The notes beneath the pieces were generated by a model. It searched no databases, was not told where the DNA came from, and saw only the letters and a program-made list of their open reading frames with translations. Positions 54,135-62,249 of a stretch of 64,000 nt of DNA are shown here, one piece after another (the stretch's first letter is position 1; each line of letters begins with the position of its first letter). Origin of the DNA: JAGTVB01 sp049282355 (GTDB lineage: Bacteria; Pseudomonadota; Gammaproteobacteria; HK1); assembly GCA_049282355.1 (NCBI GenBank), contig JBAPTW010000033.1, positions 62,001 to 126,000 on the forward strand. Direction: 5' to 3'. The translations under genes and the position numbers were made by a program.

Positions 54135-55029
54135 CAACAGGGATCCCCTGTCCGGACTATTGACAAGTTATCGGGCCCGAGTCAATCAGGCGCTGGAGCA
54201 ATACTTGCCGCCATCGCATATTCAGCCAGTGACGCTCCACGAAGCCATGCGGTATGCGGTATTAAGCGGCGGCAAGCGCATTCGTGCAAGCTTGGTTTAT
54301 GCCACGGGCAGCGCTGTTGGAGCCGAGGTGCGGGTACTCGATGCGCCAGCCTGTGCGGTGGAACTGATTCATGCTTATTCGCTGATACACGATGATCTGC
54401 CGGCGATGGACGATGACGACCTGCGCCGCGGGGAGCCGACATGTCATCGCGCGTTCGATGAAGCCACCGCGATTTTGGCGGGAGATGCTTTGCAATCCCT
54501 CGCTTTCTATGTGCTTTCCCACACACCGCCCACAGATTATCCCCCGCAGCGCATGGAAATGATCAATCACCTGGCGTTTGCCAGCGGCTCACGGGGGATG
54601 GCTGGCGGACAAGCATTGGATCTGGCCGCAGAAGGCAAGGATCTTAACCTGGCCGAGCTGGAAAACATGCACATCCATAAGACCGGAGCCCTGATCCGGG
54701 CCAGCGTCAAGCTCGGAATGCTTGCTCGCCCAGAGGTGGATCGCAGCTTACCCGACCCCCTTGATCACTACGCGAAATGTATCGGCCTTGCGTTCCAGAT
54801 CTGCGATGACATTCTCGACGTTGAGGGCGATACCGAAGTTCTTGGTAAGCCGCGGGGATCGGATGCGGCCCATAACAAGTCGACGTATCCCTCTCTTGTT
54901 GGCCTGGCCGCGGCCAAGCAGATGGCGAAGGAGCTGGAGCAGCAGGCGATCGAAAGCCTGCAGGGCTTTGGCGAAGCTGCCGATCCGCTACGCTGGATTG
55001 CACGCTATGTTGTCGCCCGCTCGAGCTAA
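54124..55029 (+). CDS. ispA: Farnesyl diphosphate synthase / geranyltranstransferase
   Basis: Isoprenoid chain-elongating enzyme of 301 residues. The first aspartate-rich motif is in LIHDDLPAMDDDDLRRG and the second in QICDDILDVEGD. It follows xseB as usual, but dxs, normally next in gammaproteobacteria, is replaced here by a repeat fragment and queD. Confidence 0.95.
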   Translation: MTNNNRDPLSGLLTSYRARVNQALEQYLPPSHIQPVTLHEAMRYAVLSGGKRIRASLVYATGSAVGAEVRVLDAPACAVELIHAYSLIHDDLPAMDDDDLRRGEPTCHRAFDEATAILAGDALQSLAFYVLSHTPPTDYPPQRMEMINHLAFASGSRGMAGGQALDLAAEGKDLNLAELENMHIHKTGALIRASVKLGMLARPEVDRSLPDPLDHYAKCIGLAFQICDDILDVEGDTEVLGKPRGSDAAHNKSTYPSLVGLAAAKQMAKELEQQAIESLQGFGEAADPLRWIARYVVARSS

Positions 55030-55090
55030 GAGAGTGTTTTAAAACCTGCTGTGCTTGCCACAGCGGCGTTGCGCGCCGGCCCGGTTGCCA
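55029..55090. repeat. Half-copy of the dispersed repeat (C)
   Basis: Starting just after the ispA stop, tgttttaaaacctgctg and then cggcgttgcgcgccggc match the reverse complement of the right half of the 61526-61672 element (tgttttaaaaactactg, ctgcgttgcgcgccagc). Similarity fades after about 60 bases. Confidence 0.6.
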
Positions 55091-55198
55091 CGAGGATGTC
55101 CTTGATCCTGCTTCAACAGCAACTGCTTTCCCGGTGCGACTTGATTTCGCCACTCTGTTAAGTCAATCATTTAATAGGCCGTTGGATGGGTCCGTAAA

Positions 55199-55238
55199 CT
55201 CCTCGCGTAACCGCCGAGGAGCGGATAACTTATCCACA
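55199..55238. promoter_or_regulatory. Two inverted repeats upstream of queD
   Basis: A 7-bp stem (ctcctcg 55199-55205 with cgaggag 55215-55221) is followed at once by ggataa-c-ttatcc (55223-55235), a perfect 6-bp repeat with one central base. They lie about 65-100 bases before queD. They could be a leader structure or an operator. No T-tract follows. Confidence 0.35.
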
Positions 55239-55301
55239 GTAAGACCACTAACAAGCTATCTAGCATTGCGGCGCAAACCCGAGTAAAATAGTCAGGATTT
55301 T

Positions 55302-55685
55302 ATGACTGGCCGATATAATTTGAAGGTCATTACGGAATTTGCCGCCGCGCATCGGTTACGCGACTATGAAGGCGCCTGCAGTCAAATGCATGGTCACAAC
55401 TGGAAAGTGGAGATTGAGGCCGATGCCAGCTCTTTAAACGAGCTTGGTATGGCTGTTGATTTTAAGGTACTGAAAGAGGCAGCCCGTGCAGTATTGAACA
55501 ACTTAGACCATCGTGTATTAAATGAAGTCACCCCTTTTGATCACAAGAATCCGACCGCTGAGAACCTTGCCGCTTATCTTTATCAGGCGCTGTGTCGACA
55601 AGTAGGTGATCCACGAATTCGAGTTGCGGCGGTCACCGTGTGGGAAAATGACCGAGCTTGTGTGCGCTATATTGAGGAGAATTAA
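55302..55685 (+). CDS. queD: 6-carboxytetrahydropterin synthase QueD
   Basis: 127-residue tunnelling-fold enzyme of queuosine synthesis. Zinc histidines in FAAAHRL and MHGHNWKVE, catalytic Cys in YEGACSQ. It converts dihydroneopterin triphosphate, made by the FolE2 encoded 2 bases downstream, to 6-carboxytetrahydropterin. The rest of the queuosine pathway is not in the window. Confidence 0.93.
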   Translation: MTGRYNLKVITEFAAAHRLRDYEGACSQMHGHNWKVEIEADASSLNELGMAVDFKVLKEAARAVLNNLDHRVLNEVTPFDHKNPTAENLAAYLYQALCRQVGDPRIRVAAVTVWENDRACVRYIEEN

Positions 55686-55687
55686 TT

Positions 55688-56542
55688 ATGAGCCGACCGG
55701 CTAGCCTGATAGAGGACGTTTCCAATCAAGAGATGGTGGATGTCCAGGGCAGCCCAGACAGTCGTCGCATCGCAATCGACAAAGTGGGAATAAAAGGAAT
55801 TCGCCATCCGGTCAGGGTGCGGGACCGCTCTGGGCGGGAGCAGCACACCGTGGCTACTTTCAGTATGTACGTCAGCTTACCCCATAGCTTTAAAGGCACG
55901 CACATGTCTCGGTTCGTGGAGATCATCAATCAGCACGAGTACGAGATTACTGTCGAATCGTTCAAGCGTATGCTGCATGAGATGACCGAGCTTCTGGAAG
56001 CACATTCAGGTCATATCGAGATGACTTTTCCCTACTTTATCACTAAGTCCGCACCCATAAGCGGCGTGGTGAGCTTAATGGACTATGAAGTGTCCCTCAT
56101 CGGCAAGGTCCACAACAACACGCCCTCAATGCATGTAAAAGTCATCGTTCCCGTAACCAGCCTGTGCCCCTGCTCGAAAGAAATATCAGATTATGGGGCG
56201 CACAATCAACGCTCACACGTGACGGTAACGGCTCGAACACATGGATTTGTCTGGATTGAAGAGCTCATCGATCTCGTGGAGCGACAAGCATCCTGCCAAC
56301 TCTACGGACTTCTAAAGCGCCCTGACGAGAAATATGTTACAGAGCGTGCCTACGACAATCCAAAGTTTGTGGAAGACATGGTGCGCGATGTCGCGCGGCA
56401 GCTCAACGAAGACGACCGCATTTTAGGATACACCGTCGAGTCGGAGAATTTTGAATCAATCCACAACCATTCTGCCTATGCCCTCATCGAAATGGACAAG
56501 GAGACCAGCCGGGGTAATACCAAAGCGCCTTTTAACTGCTGA
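55688..56542 (+). CDS. folE2: GTP cyclohydrolase FolE2 (type IB)
   Basis: Makes dihydroneopterin triphosphate from GTP without strict zinc dependence, the first step for folate and queuosine. 284 residues; the metal-ligand Cys and signature lie in TSLCPCSKEISDYGAHNQRS, and SRFVEIINQHEYEITV is typical. Encoded next to queD, which uses its product. The 3' end overlaps the convergent FIST gene by 11 bases. Confidence 0.95.
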   Translation: MSRPASLIEDVSNQEMVDVQGSPDSRRIAIDKVGIKGIRHPVRVRDRSGREQHTVATFSMYVSLPHSFKGTHMSRFVEIINQHEYEITVESFKRMLHEMTELLEAHSGHIEMTFPYFITKSAPISGVVSLMDYEVSLIGKVHNNTPSMHVKVIVPVTSLCPCSKEISDYGAHNQRSHVTVTARTHGFVWIEELIDLVERQASCQLYGLLKRPDEKYVTERAYDNPKFVEDMVRDVARQLNEDDRILGYTVESENFESIHNHSAYALIEMDKETSRGNTKAPFNC

Positions 56543-57674
56543 AAAGAGTTAAAACCCCCGTATAGCCGTAGAGCCGATCGTGGGAGATTTCGCCGTTGGC
56601 GTAAAATCCCACTAAAGGGAATTCGCCCAACTCCTGCTCGATTAGCTTAAGTTCTTGGGAGTTAGCACCAAACAAACTAGCGCCGCGCCCCAAGCAGGAA
56701 TAGTAGATTCCACCCTGTGGCGGTGCGCGCAAATTCCGCTTTAAATCTCGCAGCATTCGCACCATATCGGCTCGTGCACTTTGCGCATCGCGCCGGCAAA
56801 ACATCACTGAACGCCCAGGTTCCACGTACTCGCCTACAGCAAGCAATTTATTGGCAGGATCCACGCCGATGAGATTTCGCACGAGGTAGGCACCAGTATC
56901 CGAACCCGGCACCGGGAATCCAGCAAAGATATAACCTGCCGCACGATTCAGGTCCCGCGCGAGTACTTCACCGATATCTTCTCTCAAAACATCGAGAGCC
57001 GGGCGTCCATTTAGCTCCACGATAACATTCTGCTCAGCCACAGTAATTTCGTGACGTGGTCCGATGGGAGTGCAACCCTGAGTCAGTCGCGTGCTCACGC
57101 CGACATCGGGCCGGAACAGCACTCCTGAAATGCCCCCCTCGGTGATAGCATCGGCAATTTGAAAGTAGGCTGAGCGTGAACTGGTCAGCCCGCCAACGAG
57201 AAAGCCATCCTGTATCCGTCGTGCCAGCTCGCTCACGAGCGTAGGCACGCGACTGTTATTGGGATCGCCGTGCACAACGCCAAAGTAGGGATGCGAGGCT
57301 TCACACCATTCCCGATAACAACTTTCGAACTCTTGAAAGTCGCCGACGATCGAGGGAAACACTCGAAAAGCCGATTCTGGGGGATCCAGCAGCAGAACGG
57401 CCATAGCGGGGACGTCGTGATATTCGGTGCTTGAGGCGCAGATCCCAACACCAATCGTGCCTACCCAATGCGGAACTGCCGCTTGTGTGCGAAAAAATTC
57501 AAGGATGTCCTTCGCATGCGGTGCAAAAGCATCTGTAAAATATAAGAATCCAAGGCTGGCGTTAGCGGGTATCGGTTCGAGTTGCCTCAAACAAGCGCTT
57601 GCCGCCGTCAACCAGTCCGCTGCACTTGCATGCGCTACCCGAGCTTTGTTAACTGCCTCACTCATAATCCTCAC
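56532..57674 (-). CDS. FIST domain sensor-like protein
   Basis: 380 residues with FIST_N (from about 30, including HWVGTIGVGICA) and FIST_C (to the end, with GGIYYSCLGRGASLFG and GFYANGEISHDRLYGYTGVLTLF). FIST domains bind small ligands, proposed to be amino acids, and often sit in signal transduction proteins. This one stands alone, with no kinase, methyl-accepting or cyclase domain. Ligand unknown. Confidence 0.88.
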   Translation of the reverse strand: MRIMSEAVNKARVAHASAADWLTAASACLRQLEPIPANASLGFLYFTDAFAPHAKDILEFFRTQAAVPHWVGTIGVGICASSTEYHDVPAMAVLLLDPPESAFRVFPSIVGDFQEFESCYREWCEASHPYFGVVHGDPNNSRVPTLVSELARRIQDGFLVGGLTSSRSAYFQIADAITEGGISGVLFRPDVGVSTRLTQGCTPIGPRHEITVAEQNVIVELNGRPALDVLREDIGEVLARDLNRAAGYIFAGFPVPGSDTGAYLVRNLIGVDPANKLLAVGEYVEPGRSVMFCRRDAQSARADMVRMLRDLKRNLRAPPQGGIYYSCLGRGASLFGANSQELKLIEQELGEFPLVGFYANGEISHDRLYGYTGVLTLFSS

Positions 57675-57703
57675 AATACTGATGTGCTGTTGTGTTGCCC
57701 GCC

Positions 57704-58507
57704 CTACCGCTCCTCGGCCTTCACTTGCTCCCAGAGATGATTCATCTGCGTTAAACCGAGATCGTCTAAGGCCTTTCCCGATTTCACCGCCAACACCTCC
57801 ATTCGTCGAAAACGTTCCTCAAACCTGCGATTAGCGCCCCGTAGGGCTGTTTCGGCATTCACGCGCAGATGCCGTGCTAAATTAACACAACTGAAAATAA
57901 GGTCACCGAGTTCATGGGTTCTGGCTTCTTGATTGCCACCAGAGCGAATGACCTGCTCCACCTCGTCAATCTCTTCCCTCACCTTCTCCAGTACCTCAAG
58001 TACTTCGACCCAATCAAAGGCAACTGTCGCCGCTTTGCGTTGCAGCTTGACGGCGCGAAGCAGCGCTGGTAAGCCGACAGTGACATGATCCATCAGGCTT
58101 GGCGTGATCTCACCTTGCGGAGTAGCGCGTTCGCTTGCCTTGTGTGCCTCCCAGGCTAAGGACTGATCCTCCAATGATTCGATCGCCGTTCCCCCGAAGA
58201 CATGGGGGTGCCGGCGCACAAGCTTATCGATAATGCTGCGCACCACGTCTTCGAAGGTGAAGAGACCTTGTTCCTTGGCAAGTTGGGCATGAAAGACCAC
58301 CTGAAACAACAGATCGCCAAGCTCATCGACAAGGTTCTGCATGTCACGCCGTTCGATGGCATCCGCAACCTCATAGGCCTCCTCTATCGTGTGCGGCGCG
58401 ATCGTCTCAAACGACTGATACCGATCCCAAGGGCAACCCTCTGTCGGATCACGCAGCTTCACCATCACGGCGAGCAACTGCTCTAGATTATTCGTGGTTT
58501 CTCGCAT
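57704..58507 (-). CDS. mazG: Nucleoside triphosphate pyrophosphohydrolase MazG
   Basis: Removes damaged or stress-related NTPs. About 267 residues with two MazG repeats: the first has CPWDRYQSFETIAPHTIEEA and ELGDLLFQVVFHAQ, the second HELGDLIFSCVNLARH. The ATG at 58507 gives the usual RETTNNLEQLLAVM-like start; an upstream start at 58567 would add 20 atypical residues. Confidence 0.94.
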   Translation of the reverse strand: MRETTNNLEQLLAVMVKLRDPTEGCPWDRYQSFETIAPHTIEEAYEVADAIERRDMQNLVDELGDLLFQVVFHAQLAKEQGLFTFEDVVRSIIDKLVRRHPHVFGGTAIESLEDQSLAWEAHKASERATPQGEITPSLMDHVTVGLPALLRAVKLQRKAATVAFDWVEVLEVLEKVREEIDEVEQVIRSGGNQEARTHELGDLIFSCVNLARHLRVNAETALRGANRRFEERFRRMEVLAVKSGKALDDLGLTQMNHLWEQVKAEER

Positions 58508-58616
58508 CGGGTAGGGCATCCGAGTACTTGGGCGCACCGACTTGGGAACGCCCCCGACTGCGGGCAATCAGAGCGCTCGCCATGGTTTCTTCATAACCTC
58601 TCAGACCTTCGATTAC

Positions 58617-58970
58617 TTACATGAGCCGTTTTGGCTCCTCGTCTGTCAGATCGAGAAGCTTCCGGGCCATCAGGAGCCCGTCCTCGGCGAAAGCCTCAAT
58701 ATCTCGCCAGCGATCGCTGGATCCAAAGATCCGCGCATCGTGTGGCGCAATGACTCTAATGCGGTGAGATCCTTCCCTCTGCTCTTCGGCTTGGTTGCGT
58801 TCACAGGTAATGTAGAGCAACGGCTCAGCTTTGCCTTCTGGAATAAAGGCCAAAATGAACTGGTACAAAATATCGTCAGTGCTCTCGATGTCACCCAAAA
58901 GCACCACCTTGAACTCACCCAGCTGATAACGCCGAATCGGTATCGCACTGCTAAGCTTGAGGTCGCTCAT
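58617..58970 (-). CDS. Uncharacterised protein (117 aa)
   Basis: Not recognised. From the ATG at 58970 it reads as a compact soluble alpha/beta protein: YQLGEFKVVLLGDIESTDDI, then FILAFIPEGKAEPLLYITCER, and a helical C-terminus. No signal peptide or metal motif. Upstream of mazG on the same strand with a 109-base gap. Coding bias resembles neighbours. Confidence 0.65.
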   Translation of the reverse strand: MSDLKLSSAIPIRRYQLGEFKVVLLGDIESTDDILYQFILAFIPEGKAEPLLYITCERNQAEEQREGSHRIRVIAPHDARIFGSSDRWRDIEAFAEDGLLMARKLLDLTDEEPKRLM

Positions 58971-59142
58971 AGACGGGTCCCTGGTCAAGAAAAGGAGATT
59001 CTAAAACACCTTGAATGATGATTACAGCCGGCGCAGGTCGGAAACCGTATTTTAAGGCAATACGAGCACCAGAAAGAGCATTTCTTGTAACCCGAGGGTC
59101 CTCTTGTAAGGAGTCAAGTAGCCGTGGTGGGTATTCGATCAA
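58951..59142 (-). CDS. Doubtful small open frame (63 aa)
   Basis: TTG start at 59142, no clear ribosome binding site, product IEYPPRLLDSLQEDPRVTRN onward. It overlaps the 5' end of the 58617-58970 gene by 20 bases. Composition is protein-like, but without homology the gene is uncertain. Confidence 0.22.
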   Translation of the reverse strand: MIEYPPRLLDSLQEDPRVTRNALSGARIALKYGFRPAPAVIIIQGVLESPFLDQGPVYERPQA

Positions 59143-59297
59143 CTGATGATTTCGTGGTCGGTAGACAACGGCATTGCGGAAGCGCCCCTTATTCGTGGCT
59201 TACCTGGCTCGCCACCACCCGTAAAGTATGTTAGATTTTTATTATTTTCTTATGCTTTAACAAGCTCCGACCAGTAAAGAGCGCCCGGAGGAACACC
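58989..59297. other. Gene-poor region before thioredoxin
   Basis: Apart from the doubtful frame on the minus strand, I see no gene. The last 70 bases are AT-rich (gttagatttttattatttt) and probably hold the thioredoxin promoter. cccgtaaagt here also occurs beside the rubrerythrin palindrome at 53758, possibly by chance. Confidence 0.45.
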
Positions 59298-59675
59298 ATG
59301 GCAACGATCGAATTGACCCAGCACAACTTCCAGGAGACTATCGAGAAAAACGACATGGTGATCATCGATTTCTGGGCGGCTTGGTGTGGTCCTTGCCGCT
59401 CATTTGCGCCAGTGTTCGAAGAGGCATCGAATAAGTACGACGACATCGTATTTGGCAAAGTCAACACGGAAGCGGAGCGAACCCTTGCGAGCTCATTCCA
59501 AGTACGTTCCATCCCCACGCTGGCCATCATCCGTGAGCAAGTGGTTCTCTTTGCGCAACCCGGCGCTCTCCCAGCCTCCGCCTTGGACGAGTTAATCGAT
59601 CAGGCAAGGGCGGTAAACATGGCGGATGTCCATCAACAGGTGGCGGCTCAACAGGATCAACAGATCAAGACCTAA
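59298..59675 (+). CDS. Thioredoxin
   Basis: 125 residues. The WCGPC active site is at about 33-37 in FWAAWCGPCRSFAPVF, and the cis-proline is in RSIPTLAII. A C-terminal Gln-rich tail extends the usual 108 residues. GGAGG lies before the ATG. Encoded away from trxB and other redox genes; a general cytoplasmic disulfide reductase is likely. Confidence 0.93.
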   Translation: MATIELTQHNFQETIEKNDMVIIDFWAAWCGPCRSFAPVFEEASNKYDDIVFGKVNTEAERTLASSFQVRSIPTLAIIREQVVLFAQPGALPASALDELIDQARAVNMADVHQQVAAQQDQQIKT

Positions 59676-59710
59676 GGCAGGAGAGCCACAGGTCCCAGCC
59701 TCGAGGGCAC

Positions 59711-60223
59711 TCATTTGTCGTAGCACGAGACGTCCGTGCCCCGCACGAGGAGATCGTAAAGCCAACGGCGGGCTTGACGATAGATGCCGCGGGCTTGGCT
59801 CTCCCGTGGACCGGCTACGTTGAGCACACGAATTTGGTGGTCGCGAATCCACGTCAGAGCGTTGAGCTGGGGTGGCGACGTCTTGAGGTCGACGATGAAA
59901 AAAGGCCTGGGCGCATGCTTGGCGGTTCGCACCGTGAACGCCGTGCCACCCATTAGCCGCCCTCTATGCAAAATCAGCGTGCCATCTGCAGCAAGCACGT
60001 TCGCCGCCGTGCGTTGACGATAATCGCTGGATTGCGTTTCCTGAAGCGGGTAGCGCTCCGCGATGGTGCCATTTTCCGCTTTGCGTCCGCGCGGGCACCA
60101 TCCGCCGCACGGTATGCCGAGCAAAAGCGCGACATCGAGCGCCGCGCGATCAACCCCGGTTTGCCCCCCGGAAACAATGCATGCGATGAATCCTGATGCC
60201 ATGCGAGGCCTACTGAAGCCCAT
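59711..60223 (-). CDS. Putative molybdenum carrier family protein (MoCo_carrier-like)
   Basis: 170 residues with a Rossmann-like SGGQTGVDRAALDVAL at the N-terminus and GWCPRGRKAENG, the signature of the putative molybdenum-cofactor carrier family (related to the SLOG fold). LNVAGPRESQ near the C-terminus fits. Whether it binds Mo-cofactor or a nucleotide is not settled. No Mo-cofactor gene is near. Converges with the thioredoxin gene. Confidence 0.82.
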   Translation of the reverse strand: MGFSRPRMASGFIACIVSGGQTGVDRAALDVALLLGIPCGGWCPRGRKAENGTIAERYPLQETQSSDYRQRTAANVLAADGTLILHRGRLMGGTAFTVRTAKHAPRPFFIVDLKTSPPQLNALTWIRDHQIRVLNVAGPRESQARGIYRQARRWLYDLLVRGTDVSCYDK

Positions 60224-60262
60224 TCCAGAGAATGGTTGCGCCTGCTCTTCGTTGGCCTGCCG

Positions 60263-60772
60263 CTACCGTTGTAACAGCGTTTGGGAGGGGCGGCTCAGAG
60301 GCCGCTCAGCGGGTGCCGAAATGCAATGGAGAAAGATATGGCCTTGTCGCTGGCAAAATCCTAACCATTTGTGAAGAAAACGGTTTAGCTCCCATTTGCG
60401 ATCTAACTCCGGCATAGAATGCCGGGGCCAACGACGTGCCACATGAATCCGGCGTCTTCGAATTTGGCTCAAGACCTCGACAGCCCGTGCATCATGGTAA
60501 ACCCGGATGCAGGCGTTCGGCTCTGCGAAAATGTCGGCGCCCTCCTGAAATTGATAGGTAAGCACGAGCGATGTGGTGTACTTGGATCGCTCTAGCACCG
60601 TTAAGTAGAGATCAAGGGCATCGGCTACCCGCGACACCGTCGTCCCCTCCATGGCGTGCAGCTCAGGTACCAGGCGCATCAATCGAATATAGTTACTCTC
60701 GTAGAGAGCGATGAGATCGGCAAGGCTGCGGGCCGGCTGCTGCAGCAGTTGAACGTAAGGACGTTGGTACAT
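60263..60772 (-). CDS. yqiB: DUF1249 family protein (YqiB-like)
   Basis: 169 residues. LMRLVPELHAMEGTTVSRVA, VLERSKYTTSLVLTYQF and the C-terminal LNRFLHKWLGFCQRQGH are typical of DUF1249/YqiB. Function unknown. It lies 39 bases upstream of the molybdenum-carrier-like gene on the same strand. Confidence 0.88.
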   Translation of the reverse strand: MYQRPYVQLLQQPARSLADLIALYESNYIRLMRLVPELHAMEGTTVSRVADALDLYLTVLERSKYTTSLVLTYQFQEGADIFAEPNACIRVYHDARAVEVLSQIRRRRIHVARRWPRHSMPELDRKWELNRFLHKWLGFCQRQGHIFLHCISAPAERPLSRPSQTLLQR

Positions 60773-60950
60773 GGCGCCATGTTAACATAGCCTAAGACAT
60801 CGGCCAGCTTTAGGTTAACCTCGCAATCTAGGTACCACCTCAGCGCTGGGTGAAGCGGCCTTTGAGAAGGCCTTCGCCTATTTACCGTTGACCGTCGCGG
60901 CCAAGGAAGTAGAATGCTGCAAACATCACCTCTTGCAGGAGCAGTGAACT

Positions 60951-61526
60951 ATGGCTCGAACGCCCTCCAGAATGGTTGAGCTCGGAATGCCAGCGCCCGA
61001 CTTCAGCCTTCCCGATCCCGCCGGAAAGCTGGTTTCATTGCACGACTTCGATGACTCGCCAGCGCTGCTGGTGGCATTTTTGTGTAACCATTGCCCCTAC
61101 GTGCAACACATACGTCATGGGTTTGCAGCCTTTGCCCGAGAGTATCAACCTAAGGGCCTACAAGTGGTCGGCATCAATGCCAATGATGTCGCAAATTATC
61201 CTGATGACAGCCCTGACAAAATGGCAGAGGAAGTCCGCAACATCGGGTATACGTTTCCCTATCTCTATGACGAAACCCAAGAAGTGGCGAAGCGCTATCA
61301 AGCAGCGTGCACTCCAGATTTCTTTTTGTTCGACAAGGAGCGCCAGCTCGTGTACCGCGGCCAATTCGACGACAGTCGGCCGAGAAGTGACACGCCAGTA
61401 ACCGGAAGGGATCTTCGGGCTGCCGTGGATGCTGTGTTAGCGGGGCAAGCTGTGCCTGAAAACCAGAAGGCGAGCCTTGGGTGCAACATAAAGTGGAAGC
61501 CCGGAAACGAGCCTGATTATTTCTGA
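60951..61526 (+). CDS. Thioredoxin-fold redoxin family protein
   Basis: 191 residues of the AhpC/TSA-TlpA type. GMPAPDFSLPDPAGKLVSL opens the domain; the active-site region is LCNHCPYVQHIRHG (CxxC), and CTPDFFLFDKERQLVYRG holds the cis-proline loop with an added Cys. There is no signal peptide, so it is cytoplasmic. Probably a thiol reductase or peroxidase; substrate unknown. A repeat element begins at its stop codon. Confidence 0.88.
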   Translation: MARTPSRMVELGMPAPDFSLPDPAGKLVSLHDFDDSPALLVAFLCNHCPYVQHIRHGFAAFAREYQPKGLQVVGINANDVANYPDDSPDKMAEEVRNIGYTFPYLYDETQEVAKRYQAACTPDFFLFDKERQLVYRGQFDDSRPRSDTPVTGRDLRAAVDAVLAGQAVPENQKASLGCNIKWKPGNEPDYF

Positions 61527-61672
61527 GAAGCTGTTTTAAAAATGTCGCGAGCGACGACAGAGCAAGGCACACGGCGGCGAGCAACCGGAGTGTACATGGG
61601 AGTACATGAGAGGAGTGCGAGCTGGCGCGCAACGCAGCTCAGGCCAGCGCAGTAGTTTTTAAAACAGCTTCT
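61526..61672. mobile_element. MITE-like repeat with 17-bp terminal inverted repeats (A)
   Basis: A 147-base element with perfect 17-bp ends: AGAAGCTGTTTTAAAAA (61526-61542) and its reverse complement (61656-61672). Inside are a hairpin (gtcg-cgag-cgac near 61544), a tandem 10-mer (gtacatggga/gtacatgaga, 61592-61611) and a gagctg/cagctc repeat. It codes for nothing. It lies exactly between the redoxin stop and ampD. Half-copies occur at 55029 and 63301. Such elements are moved by a transposase encoded elsewhere. Confidence 0.75.
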
Positions 61673-61700
61673 GAGGGTAACGGTAAGCCAGTTTTTGAAA

Positions 61701-62249
61701 TCACCTCAACAGCCGATGCAGTCGCTGCCAATCAAAAACAGGCCCAGGATCTGTTTTTCTTCCAGGAGCGATATCACTGTGACCGACAATCCGTGCCGGT
61801 GTGATGTCCCTATAGGCACTCATCAGAAGTCGCGAAATATGCGCGAGTTGCACATATTGGACGGGCTCGTAGGGCGTTTCCTCTGCTCCCTCAAGCTCAA
61901 TACCAATAGAGAAATCATTGCACCGACTGCGCCCTGAAAAGTTTGAGTCGCCCGCGTGCCAAGCTCGGCGGTGAAAGGGCACGTACTGAATTACTTCACC
62001 CAGACGGCGTATGAGCACGTGCGCAGAAACCGGTCGCGCGCACACAGATTCAAAGTAGGGATGTCCCCTGGGATCCAGGCAGTTAGTAAATAAAGCATCG
62101 ATATAGGGCCCACCAAACTGCCCAGGGGGAAGGCTAATAGCGTGGATTACAAGTAAGTCGATGGCGGTCTCAGCCGGCCGATCGTCACAATTTGGCGAGA
62201 GACATCTTCGAACATCCTCTAACCAATGGGCAGCGGTGTCGAGTCTCAT
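61701..62249 (-). CDS. ampD: 1,6-anhydro-N-acetylmuramyl-L-alanine amidase AmpD
   Basis: Cytoplasmic peptidoglycan recycling amidase, 182 residues. Zinc ligands are in LLVIHAIS and in VGHSDIAPGRKTDPGP; RAWHAGDSNFSGRSRCND and SIGIELEG are family marks. It overlaps egtD by 4 bases and is co-transcribed with it. Confidence 0.95.
   Translation of the reverse strand: MRLDTAAHWLEDVRRCLSPNCDDRPAETAIDLLVIHAISLPPGQFGGPYIDALFTNCLDPRGHPYFESVCARPVSAHVLIRRLGEVIQYVPFHRRAWHAGDSNFSGRSRCNDFSIGIELEGAEETPYEPVQYVQLAHISRLLMSAYRDITPARIVGHSDIAPGRKTDPGPVFDWQRLHRLLR

Noticed and set aside
55230..55238. Perfect DnaA box TTATCCACA
   Set aside because: A single 9-mer is expected about once per two windows of this size by chance, and no cluster of boxes or AT-rich unwinding region surrounds it.
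59231..59530. 99-codon minus frame
   Set aside because: Opposite the thioredoxin gene; shadow.
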